Shown: piece after piece, positions 1 to 5,584 of the stretch
Position numbering within the stretch: position 1 is the first letter of the stretch
Layout: every line of letters begins with the position of its first letter
Origin: Betaproteobacteria bacterium TMED100
Lineage (GTDB): Bacteria; Pseudomonadota; Gammaproteobacteria; Burkholderiales; Burkholderiaceae_A
Assembly: GCA_002170285.1 (NCBI GenBank)
Contig: NHFB01000007.1
Span: 1-5,584 of the forward strand
DNA: 5,584 bases
Direction of reading: 5' to 3'
Notes under the pieces: model-generated
Told to the model about the DNA's origin: nothing
Database searches by the model: none
What the model saw: only the letters and a program-made list of their open reading frames with translations
Position numbers and translations under genes: made by a program

Positions 1-1055
1 GTGTTGTTATTACCTGATGCAACTAAAGTTAAGTCAGTAACACCCTGAGTAATCATTTGAACAGAATCTCCAGTTGTACCAACATCTGAAACACCAATTG
101 TCATTGCAGATCCAGAAGCACTTATTGCACCAGAGGCAAAACCTAACTCAAAAGTACCAGTTGATTGACCACTTAAATTAACAGTTCCGCCAACATCCGC
201 AACTTCAGAAAGTTTAACAACGGCCTTGGAAGCACCAATGTTGTAGGTAGAAACACCAGAAACACCAGTTAAATTGATCATTTTTGTAGTAACGGAAGTT
301 ACAGTTGTATCAAAATTTATTGTTTCAACATTTTTTATGTAGCCCGTACTAAAACCTAAAAGGAAGTTTCCATCAGTAGTAATTGTCATCGTGTCACTGG
401 CACTACCACCATCAATCTGGTCAGTTCTACCCAATGAAGGAGAACTACCACCCAAAGCTGCTGATATATTTTCAACAGCGTTAGTCGTTGGGGTAATTGT
501 ATCCGCGCCGGAAGTAAGACTCACAGTTACTAGTGTTGGAACGTTTGCAGCAACCTGTGAAGCCACAGTAGTAGAAGATGTATCTGAGTCTTTGGTGATA
601 TCACCCATCAAGGTTCTACCAATGCTTGGATCACTGTATTCATAAGCAAAAGGACCAACGCCTGTTCCAGCAGGATCAAGCGTTGCGACAAAATTAACTG
701 CGTAGGCCTCTTTGTTGTTAACAGTTGTCAAATCGTCATTTTGAGCACCATTGACAATTGCAAATGCTATTTGAGCTTCAGTAAAACCAGAACTAGCCCA
801 ATAACTAACCTCGCTATCTACGGCAGCACGCTCGAATGCGGCTAAATAGATAGCTGAAATTTTTTGTGACAGGGTTTGTGATCCGTAAAGGGCAGATGAT
901 TCAGCAGCATTAGCAAATGCAGCTGCAACCGCATTCCAACCGGCTTCCCCTCCACCGTTTGCAGTTAACTGTGCCTGCCAATAGGCTAAACCTGCTGGGT
1001 CAGCTGGCCTTTGATAGTAGGCTATATACATTTGGTGGATTAATGATGCGGTCAT
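1..1055 (-). CDS. Surface-layer-like secreted protein with N-terminal DUF4214 region and beta-strand repeats (partial, 3' end beyond the window)
   Basis: The frame is open for 351 codons from ATG at 1055 to the window edge. An in-frame TAA at 1068-1070 lies five codons upstream and a good ribosome site precedes the ATG, so the start is firm. Residues about 4-105 resemble the DUF4214 region of bacterial surface and S-layer-like proteins. They form two units: a classic one at 10-27 (Y-x-R-P-A-D-P-x-G-L-x-Y-W) and a degenerate one at 70-87. From about 175 on, the chain is Thr/Ser/Gly-rich with family-typical phrases: LTSGADTIT (180-188), DQIDGGSASDT (212-222) and NVETINF (242-248). These suggest a stacked beta-strand or beta-roll passenger. 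There is no cysteine, few lysines and no N-terminal signal peptide, as in type I-secreted RTX/S-layer proteins, whose export signal is C-terminal and would be off-window here. Base composition looks richer in GC than the other two genes. It is probably transcribed separately from the glycosyltransferase gene. The surface-layer role is inferred; a large adhesin is the main alternative. Confidence 0.82.
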   Translation of the reverse strand, partial: MTASLIHQMYIAYYQRPADPAGLAYWQAQLTANGGGEAGWNAVAAAFANAAESSALYGSQTLSQKISAIYLAAFERAAVDSEVSYWASSGFTEAQIAFAIVNGAQNDDLTTVNNKEAYAVNFVATLDPAGTGVGPFAYEYSDPSIGRTLMGDITKDSDTSSTTVASQVAANVPTLVTVSLTSGADTITPTTNAVENISAALGGSSPSLGRTDQIDGGSASDTMTITTDGNFLLGFSTGYIKNVETINFDTTVTSVTTKMINLTGVSGVSTYNIGASKAVVKLSEVADVGGTVNLSGQSTGTFELGFASGAISASGSAMTIGVSDVGTTGDSVQMITQGVTDLTLVASGNNN

Positions 1056-1061
1056 GTTTTT

Positions 1062-1067
1062 TTCCTT
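1062..1067 (-). promoter_or_regulatory. Ribosome binding site of the surface-layer-like gene
   Basis: On the minus strand the bases before the ATG read AAAAGGAAAAAAAC. The AGGA core (1063-1066) sits seven bases from the start codon, which is near ideal. It is the only convincing Shine-Dalgarno sequence in the window and, with the in-frame stop just upstream, it fixes the start at 1055. Confidence 0.75.
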
Positions 1068-1077
1068 TTAACTCAAA

Positions 1078-1091
1078 GCAGAGTGCTCTGC
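1078..1091 (-). promoter_or_regulatory. Short GC-rich inverted repeat in the leader of the surface-layer-like gene
   Basis: GCAGAG and CTCTGC form perfect 6-bp arms around two bases. As RNA this would fold as a 5-bp stem with a 4-base loop, about 10 bases upstream of the Shine-Dalgarno site. It stands out because its surroundings are nearly all A and T. If the candidate promoter at 1101-1129 is right, the repeat falls within the first ~20 transcribed bases. It could act as an mRNA-stabilising 5' hairpin or as an operator for a dimeric repressor. The repeat is seen directly; the function is inferred. Confidence 0.35.
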
Positions 1092-1100
1092 ATAACTAAA

Positions 1101-1129
1101 TATTTAAAATTATTACTAATTGTACTCAA
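1101..1129 (-). promoter_or_regulatory. Candidate sigma-70-type promoter for the surface-layer-like gene
   Basis: On the minus strand TTGAGT (1124-1129) and TAAATA (1101-1106) are separated by exactly 17 bases. The -35 matches consensus at four of six positions and the -10 is weak, at three of six. Transcription would begin near 1094, giving a leader of about 40 bases that contains the inverted repeat and the ribosome site. In such AT-rich DNA a match of this quality can arise by chance. The 242-bp gap after the glycosyltransferase gene supports a separate promoter somewhere here. Confidence 0.3.
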
Positions 1130-1169
1130 CATACATGAAATTTTCACTACCAAATAGCGAACAACCACG

Positions 1170-1222
1170 AAAAAAAATCTCGAGGCTAAAGAAAATCTTA
1201 AAAAAACTAAAAAAAACTAAAA
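1170..1222. repeat. Phased A-tracts including a tandem 10-bp repeat
   Basis: AAAAAACTAA occurs twice in tandem at 1201-1210 and 1211-1220. Runs of A lie at 1170-1177, 1192-1195, 1200-1206, 1209-1216 and 1219-1222. The last three are spaced about one helical turn apart, the arrangement that bends DNA intrinsically. The block lies roughly 75-130 bases upstream of the inferred start of transcription of the surface-layer-like gene, so it may serve as a curved upstream activating region or a nucleoid-protein site. On the minus strand it is also a T-rich stretch 75-130 bases after the glycosyltransferase stop codon, where that transcript could end, though no strong GC hairpin precedes it. Confidence 0.45.
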
Positions 1223-1297
1223 TAAATACGATACTTCTTATGATAATAAATTATCTTCCTCGAATCAGTTTACCAATCCCTGACTCACTGTCAAAGA

Positions 1298-4200
1298 TTA
1301 ATCATTTTTCACAGTAATTTTCTCCAACTCTTTTGTTGCTTTCTTCCAACATATTGATTCATCCGATTCACATTTGGGGTTGGCTTCTCTTTTTAGTGAC
1401 AAATCCCATTCTTCAAATTGTCTTAAAAAAGACTCTGGGCTCTTACCTGAAAAAAAAGTGGCAAATTTTTCGCCAACTTCTCTAAAAACCGGAATATCTC
1501 TGCAAAATACAGGTAAACCTGATCTAAATGCTTCTACCAAAGGCAAACCATAACCTTCAGCCCAAGATGATGCAATTAAGCCTTTGCATTTGAAATATAG
1601 TTCTTGAAGAAACTCGTCAGAGCAATCTTCCAACCAAATTAAATTTTTATTAAATTGCGGATGTTTCTTGATTCTTTTTGAAAGGGATTCAATGCACCAA
1701 CCTTGTTTTCCAACAATTAATAATTTTTTGTTTACTCCGTCTGCCCATATTAACTCGAAAGCATCTAAAACTTGAGAATGCTCTTTTCGGGGTTCGACAG
1801 TACCTACCATTAAAAATACATCGTGGTTTTTCAGCGTATACCTAACAAACCATGCATTTTTAGGACTCCCAATTGTCCGGTCTTCATTAGATAATTCACT
1901 AGATAAACTAATTTTTTGATTTGTAATGCTTTTTAGTCTGTAAGGATGATTTTTAGCAAGCCAATTTTCAACATCAAATTTTGTTGAATTTGAAATAGAA
2001 ATAACTTGATCGTAATTAGTAATGGTTTCTAGCCAACTGTTAAAAATTGACCTCGCACCATCAGGGAAAAAATTGGGGTGCTTAATTGGGATTAAGTCAT
2101 ACACAACAAAATTTAGGCTAACGCCTTTTAGATACATCATATCTAGATATTTCTTCTGGCTTAAAACCACTTCAGGTTGAAGATCCAAGCCTAAAAAAAC
2201 ATCTCCTGGTGATGGATCAATTAACTCATCGCCAGAAATATGGGGTAAATTGAGAAAATCTTGTACGAATTTCGTTGCTTTTCGATAACCGATCGTATCA
2301 TTTTTTGCATATACGGGCTCAACTAGGTAGCCAACTGGTGGGTCCAGAAGCATGCAACGCAAAATGTTTCTTACAACCCTTTGAATACCAGTTCTAGCAT
2401 CTCTATTTACCAATTCAGAGATATCAATGTAGTATTTGTTAATTCTTGGAACAGTTTCAAGCGAAGATGATAGGGCCTTAATCAAATTTAATTTGTCCAA
2501 ATTATGTTTTGGTAGGCAGGAACTCTGTTTTAAGACTCGAAAAATACCCTCGACATTTGAATATTTAGAATCATAGAACTTTTCTATAGCAGAGTAATAA
2601 GCCAAACCACATTTTTCAATGTCATGATTGTTGAGAACATAATTACTCCCATCTTCTGACAATCTCGACCTGTATTCTTCATCAAAACATAACGTCTCAA
2701 TCGCCTTTTTTAATTCATGGTCAGAAAAATCATTTTGAATCATCATTACCGTATTTTTTGGAAGACTCGCAAGGTCTCCGTGAGCATTAACAACAGTAGG
2801 AATAGAATAAGAGAGACAGTCCAGCGCTGCAGCAGAAGTTTCTCCTCGGGTGTCAGTTCTTAATTGAACAGCCACATCAACTGATGAAAGCCAGGCCAAA
2901 TATTCCCTTCTATTAACCCAACCTGTACACCTTATTTGAATCTGGTTTTTATGTTTTTTTATCCTGCTTAATATAGTTTTATCAAACTCAGAGATCCCAG
3001 TTTGCCCAACAAACACCAACTGGCTTGTCTTTGCTAGCGAAGAATCTAACCAACTATCTAATAAACGATCATTTAACTTATTTGGTCCCAGGTGCCCAAA
3101 AGATGCAACTACAAATTGATTTTTGTCAATTTTAAGGGTTTCTCTTGCGATTTCACGTGGCAATCTTTCTGCTTTGGACCGAAAAAGAGGAACTACCCTA
3201 CTTTTGTCTAGTGCAATACTTCCGTACCATTTCTTAATTAATTTTAAAGCATATGGCGAATGAACGATCACCCCATATGAATCTTCAAATACACTCAAAT
3301 TAGCTGGATGATCCTTTAAGAACTCACTATCAGAAGTTTCGATAATTTTTTTAATAGCACTGTAACCATGATTTTTAAATATTAAAGAATATTGATCAGG
3401 CCTTATACTTACGACTCCTCCCAGAAAGAAATCATGCAACACAGAAACTCCAGGATTTGTTTTCAAAAAATCAAACATCTCAACATGGAAATGAGAATTT
3501 CCAAAGTGATACAAAACCCTATCAAATGAACCAGGGTTTGAGAAAAACTTATCATTACTCTGATATTTGAGATGGTTAGTCCACTTCGATTTGGGATCCT
3601 TGGGGTAATCAACGATTGTTACCTCGTAATATTTTTTCAATTCTTTACTTAATTTTTCACTGTAATCAGCTATTCCACTTTTATCAGGAGGCATCGGAGA
3701 AAAATATGCAAGATTAAGTTTTTTTTCTTTATTGATTGTTTCTAGCTTCTTATTTGGAGGGGCTTCTATAGTTGATTTAATTGCTTCAATACTTTTTTTG
3801 GCTACCTCTGACCATTCAAAGTTCTTTGCTCTTTTTGAGTTTTTTAGACACTGGTCTGACAAATCACTTGGCCCATTCAAAACAGATACAATTTTGTTAG
3901 AAAGGTCCTCAACATCAAAAGGATCAAAATAGATTAATGAATCGCCACCAATCTCCGGGATACTTGCAGCATTTGCAGCTAAAACTGGTGCCCCACAAGC
4001 CATTGCCTCCAAAACAGGGAGCCCAAAACCTTCTTGCCATGAGGGGAAAACAAAAAGCCTACAACCCCTATAAAGCCTTACCATTTCCTCATCTGCCACA
4101 TAACCTGTAAAAACAATCTGTTCCTCATTCAACTTTAAATTTTTTATGAGAATCTTTAATTCATCTAAATCGTCTTGAGAGATATGGCAGGTTATTATCA

Positions 4201-4945
4201 ACTTGTAAGTATTCTTTAGTAACAGATTTGATTTGGAAAATGACTTTATTAAAAACTTTAAATTTTTGCGTGGGTCAATTCCTGATACCGAAAAAATATA
4301 GTTTCCCTTGGGCTTTGCTTCAGAGGCAAAAAAAAGATTGTGATCAACCGCTCCGCTTATATTGAAAAGTTTTTTTTCCGAAATATTTAAATATTTCTTA
4401 ACGGTTTTCTTAGAGTACTCTGAGATAGTCAAAATACAGTCAATCCTCTTTAACTGCTCAAGACGTTCCTCATACCACTGCTTTGAATGCCTACTTTTGA
4501 GATAGTAGTCTGGAAAAAGTAAGGGGATTAAATCGTACAGAATGACTGCGGTCTTGTATTTTGAATTGCAGTATTGTGCTTTGACAACTGCATTATCAAC
4601 AAAACCTTCAAACAAACTTGTTATCAACACAACATTTGGTTTTATGCGGTCTAAAACAGCCTCCCTCACAACATATGATCTCTCTCGCTCTTGAGAACTC
4701 ATCAAATTATTAGTTGTGTTTGCACTAGGAAAAAACGTGTGGAAATTAAATTTAGGTACTAATGATTTGAAACTATTTTTTAAAGATAACCCCTCAGACA
4801 AAAAAGCCCCATTAATTAAAAAATGGATATCATATTCATGGGAGAATCTTGCGCAGATTTCTAACACAATTGCCTTGGAATACCTACCAATACCTCTTTT
4901 GGAATTACAAGCCTGAGCTCCCTGTAAATCAATAACTATTTTCAC
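1298..4945 (-). CDS. Three-domain GT4-type glycosyltransferase, probable O-antigen/surface polysaccharide chain synthesis enzyme
   Basis: This is a complete 1215-residue protein with GTG start and TAA stop. It holds three GT-B glycosyltransferase units, whereas one GT4 enzyme is usually about 350-400 residues. Domain 1 (1-395) has GIGRY (18-22), YDLIP (137-141), the sugar-nucleotide-binding PRK (225-227) and an E-x7-E pair, E305/E313. Domain 3 (835-1215) repeats this layout: GIQRV (853-857), YDLIP (949-953), PRK (1052-1054), E1130/E1138. Both fit the MtfB/WbaZ-like GT4 group, many of which are mannosyl- or rhamnosyltransferases. Domain 2 (about 408-795) is another subfamily, with SGIADYS (423-429), LHD (503-505) and GHLGPNK (617-623); its E-x7-E region reads RGETSAAALD, so the canonical first Glu position is Gly701 and the second is Asp709. 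No signal peptide or membrane helix is evident, so it should act at the cytoplasmic face of the inner membrane on a lipid-linked acceptor. The start matches the usual N-terminus of such proteins (MKIVIDLQGA). It follows the upstream gene by four bases, suggesting one operon. Sugar and linkage specificity cannot be read from the sequence. Confidence 0.93.
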   Translation of the reverse strand: MKIVIDLQGAQACNSKRGIGRYSKAIVLEICARFSHEYDIHFLINGAFLSEGLSLKNSFKSLVPKFNFHTFFPSANTTNNLMSSQERERSYVVREAVLDRIKPNVVLITSLFEGFVDNAVVKAQYCNSKYKTAVILYDLIPLLFPDYYLKSRHSKQWYEERLEQLKRIDCILTISEYSKKTVKKYLNISEKKLFNISGAVDHNLFFASEAKPKGNYIFSVSGIDPRKNLKFLIKSFSKSNLLLKNTYKLIITCHISQDDLDELKILIKNLKLNEEQIVFTGYVADEEMVRLYRGCRLFVFPSWQEGFGLPVLEAMACGAPVLAANAASIPEIGGDSLIYFDPFDVEDLSNKIVSVLNGPSDLSDQCLKNSKRAKNFEWSEVAKKSIEAIKSTIEAPPNKKLETINKEKKLNLAYFSPMPPDKSGIADYSEKLSKELKKYYEVTIVDYPKDPKSKWTNHLKYQSNDKFFSNPGSFDRVLYHFGNSHFHVEMFDFLKTNPGVSVLHDFFLGGVVSIRPDQYSLIFKNHGYSAIKKIIETSDSEFLKDHPANLSVFEDSYGVIVHSPYALKLIKKWYGSIALDKSRVVPLFRSKAERLPREIARETLKIDKNQFVVASFGHLGPNKLNDRLLDSWLDSSLAKTSQLVFVGQTGISEFDKTILSRIKKHKNQIQIRCTGWVNRREYLAWLSSVDVAVQLRTDTRGETSAAALDCLSYSIPTVVNAHGDLASLPKNTVMMIQNDFSDHELKKAIETLCFDEEYRSRLSEDGSNYVLNNHDIEKCGLAYYSAIEKFYDSKYSNVEGIFRVLKQSSCLPKHNLDKLNLIKALSSSLETVPRINKYYIDISELVNRDARTGIQRVVRNILRCMLLDPPVGYLVEPVYAKNDTIGYRKATKFVQDFLNLPHISGDELIDPSPGDVFLGLDLQPEVVLSQKKYLDMMYLKGVSLNFVVYDLIPIKHPNFFPDGARSIFNSWLETITNYDQVISISNSTKFDVENWLAKNHPYRLKSITNQKISLSSELSNEDRTIGSPKNAWFVRYTLKNHDVFLMVGTVEPRKEHSQVLDAFELIWADGVNKKLLIVGKQGWCIESLSKRIKKHPQFNKNLIWLEDCSDEFLQELYFKCKGLIASSWAEGYGLPLVEAFRSGLPVFCRDIPVFREVGEKFATFFSGKSPESFLRQFEEWDLSLKREANPKCESDESICWKKATKELEKITVKND

Positions 4946-4970
4946 TTTTCTATTTTTCTTTTTGAGTTTT
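4943..4970 (-). promoter_or_regulatory. Weak initiation site with GTG start, probably translationally coupled
   Basis: The upstream gene ends with TAG at 4950-4952, four A residues follow, and the glycosyltransferase begins with GTG at 4943-4945. The preceding bases are A-rich (AAAAAGAAAAATAGAAAA) with no clear Shine-Dalgarno sequence. The next in-frame stop upstream is at 4982-4984 and no ATG or GTG lies between, so GTG is the best start. The four-base gap and poor ribosome site suggest that ribosomes finishing the upstream gene restart here, which would tie the amounts of the two proteins together. Confidence 0.5.
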
Positions 4971-5584
4971 TTCCAAAACAGCTAAAAATTTTTTTTCTTT
5001 TAAACTCATAAAGCTATTTGTAGAATTCAATTTATTTACAAATCCATTTTTTAAGAATTGGGGAAATAATTTTCTTGCTATTTTTGCACGGTAATTTTTA
5101 AAAAATACTCTAAAAGGAAGATTTTTAAAATCAAAAAAAAAATTTCTCAAAAGGCTTTTTGATTTTCTAAAGATTTTTCCAGCATAGCGAAGTGGAAATG
5201 TTATGCGCCAAGACCTACTATTTGTCACTCGTTGCAATTCTGTTTGATAAAAATGCGCCTGTTCGTTAATAGACTCTATTTCAGCCCTAATTTCCTGATG
5301 CATACCCTGGATTTCAGAGTGTAAATTTACTAAATTGTAACTTAATTCTTGTTTGATAGAATTAAGCTCATTATTAACCCAATCCTGGCTTTTATTGATT
5401 TTATTTTCAGTTTTAGTTATTTCTCCGCTCCATCTTTTTTCATAAAGACTAGCTAATTCATTTAATGAGTTTCCTCGAGTAACATTTAGTTCTCTAAGTA
5501 GTTCACTTGATGGAGATTGCTTGCAATTTTTCAAAGCTAATAGTGCATAATCAGGGCTAACTCCTCCTAAAATGTCTATTAGAG
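4950..5584 (-). CDS. C-terminal part of a coiled-coil surface-polysaccharide protein, possibly a methyltransferase-ruler protein (partial, 5' end beyond the window)
   Basis: The frame stays open to the window edge, giving 210 visible residues before TAG; the true start is off-window. The first residues (IDILGGVSPDYALLALK) look like the last beta-strands of a class I SAM methyltransferase fold, a tentative call. Residues about 38-119 are charged and helical, with hydrophobics at heptad-like spacing (for example L73, I76, L80, L87, I91, M94, I98, I105), indicating a coiled coil of roughly 60-80 residues. NSRSWRITFPLR (121-132) is a motif I recognise from the linkers and tails of many O-antigen and capsule enzymes. 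The tail (133-180) is rich in Lys, Arg, Phe and Leu, fit for a basic amphipathic membrane or partner contact. It lies four bases before the triple glycosyltransferase gene in an apparent operon. E. coli WbdD is a functional parallel: an enzymatic head, a coiled-coil ruler and a C-terminal region that binds membrane and polymerase. A glycosyltransferase head is an equally open alternative. The gene is very AT-rich. Confidence 0.8.
   Translation of the reverse strand, partial: LIDILGGVSPDYALLALKNCKQSPSSELLRELNVTRGNSLNELASLYEKRWSGEITKTENKINKSQDWVNNELNSIKQELSYNLVNLHSEIQGMHQEIRAEIESINEQAHFYQTELQRVTNSRSWRITFPLRYAGKIFRKSKSLLRNFFFDFKNLPFRVFFKNYRAKIARKLFPQFLKNGFVNKLNSTNSFMSLKEKKFLAVLEKTQKEK
5133..5142 (-). 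repeat. Ten-base homopolymer (T10 in the coding strand) within the coiled-coil gene
   Basis: The codons for Asn-Phe-Phe-Phe use a run of ten T residues on the coding strand, the longest homopolymer in the window. Adding one T would create TGA at once, removing about 60 C-terminal residues, including most of the basic tail, and moving the stop far from the downstream GTG. Losing one T would shift the frame to a stop some 20 codons on. Such runs can slip during replication or transcription. In an AT-rich genome a Phe-rich stretch can also make one by chance. Confidence 0.4.

Noticed and set aside
391..645. Plus-strand open frame of 84 codons.
   Set aside because: It is antisense to the well-supported surface-layer-like gene and shows no recognisable protein features.
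1073..1093. Six-codon leader frame (ATG to TGA) on the minus strand before the surface-layer-like gene.
   Set aside because: There is no ribosome site, it overlaps the inverted repeat, and a frame this short is expected by chance.
917..1099. Plus-strand open frame of 60 codons.
   Set aside because: It is antisense to the start of the surface-layer-like gene and is a shadow of its codons.
1242..1255. AT-only inverted repeat GATAAT-AA-ATTATC followed on the minus strand by T-rich sequence, as a terminator for the glycosyltransferase gene.
   Set aside because: The stem is five or six A-T-rich pairs and the T-runs begin about 20 bases later, too weak and too distant for an intrinsic terminator.
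1281..1293. TGAC-N5-GTCA inverted repeat just after the glycosyltransferase stop.
   Set aside because: It has four-base arms and no T-run next to it; this is at chance level.
1120..1317. A 65-codon plus-strand frame, Lys-rich, in the gap between genes.
   Set aside because: It starts with TTG (first ATG at 1135), has no Shine-Dalgarno, overlaps the glycosyltransferase 3' end convergently, and its lysines simply reflect A-tracts.
3732..3932. Plus-strand open frame with a hydrophobic stretch.
   Set aside because: It is antisense to the glycosyltransferase domain 1/2 linker region, with no ribosome site.
4716..4916. Plus-strand open frame of 66 codons.
   Set aside because: It is antisense to the glycosyltransferase N-terminus and has no independent support.
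1298..4945. Possibility that the long glycosyltransferase frame is a misassembly or fusion artefact.
   Set aside because: The frame is open throughout, the three domains have intact motifs and natural linkers near 396-407 and 800-834, and multidomain GT4 proteins of this size are known in polysaccharide loci.
5532..5534. TTG codon as the start of a 194-residue protein on the minus strand.
   Set aside because: The same frame stays open through 16 more complete codons to the window edge with sensible protein sequence, and TTG lacks a ribosome site. The gene is a 3' fragment.

Overview
The window reads as part of a cell-surface polysaccharide and surface-protein locus from a low-GC Gram-negative bacterium. 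All three genes lie on the minus strand, so the order of transcription runs from the right edge (5584) to the left edge (1). The best guess for the source is a low-GC betaproteobacterium, for example a freshwater methylophilid. This rests on the style of the proteins and the AT-rich bases, not on any phylogenetic marker, so it is tentative.

Region by region: (i) 4950-5584 is the 3' part of a gene that enters from beyond the right edge. Its visible 210 residues hold the likely last strand of an enzymatic (probably methyltransferase) domain, a long coiled coil, the 'SRSWRIT.PLR' motif common in O-antigen and capsule proteins, and a basic tail. (ii) Four bases later, with a GTG start, comes a complete 1215-residue protein (1298-4945) made of three fused GT-B glycosyltransferase domains. 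The first and third belong to one GT4 subfamily. The middle one is a different subfamily with an altered E-x7-E motif. (iii) A 242-bp AT-rich gap (1056-1297) carries phased A-tracts, a candidate promoter, a short GC-rich inverted repeat and a good ribosome binding site. (iv) 1-1055 is the first 351 codons of a gene that runs off the left edge. It encodes a cysteine-free, Thr/Ser/Gly/Ala-rich surface-layer-like protein with an N-terminal DUF4214-type region followed by beta-strand repeats.

How they may work together (inference): the coiled-coil protein and the triple glycosyltransferase look like a terminator/polymerase pair for an O-polysaccharide, similar in logic to E. coli O9a WbdD-WbdA. 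The surface-layer protein has no signal peptide, so it would leave by type I secretion and could be anchored on that polysaccharide through its N-terminal region, as Caulobacter RsaA is anchored on LPS. No mobile element, CRISPR array, tRNA or rRNA is visible.
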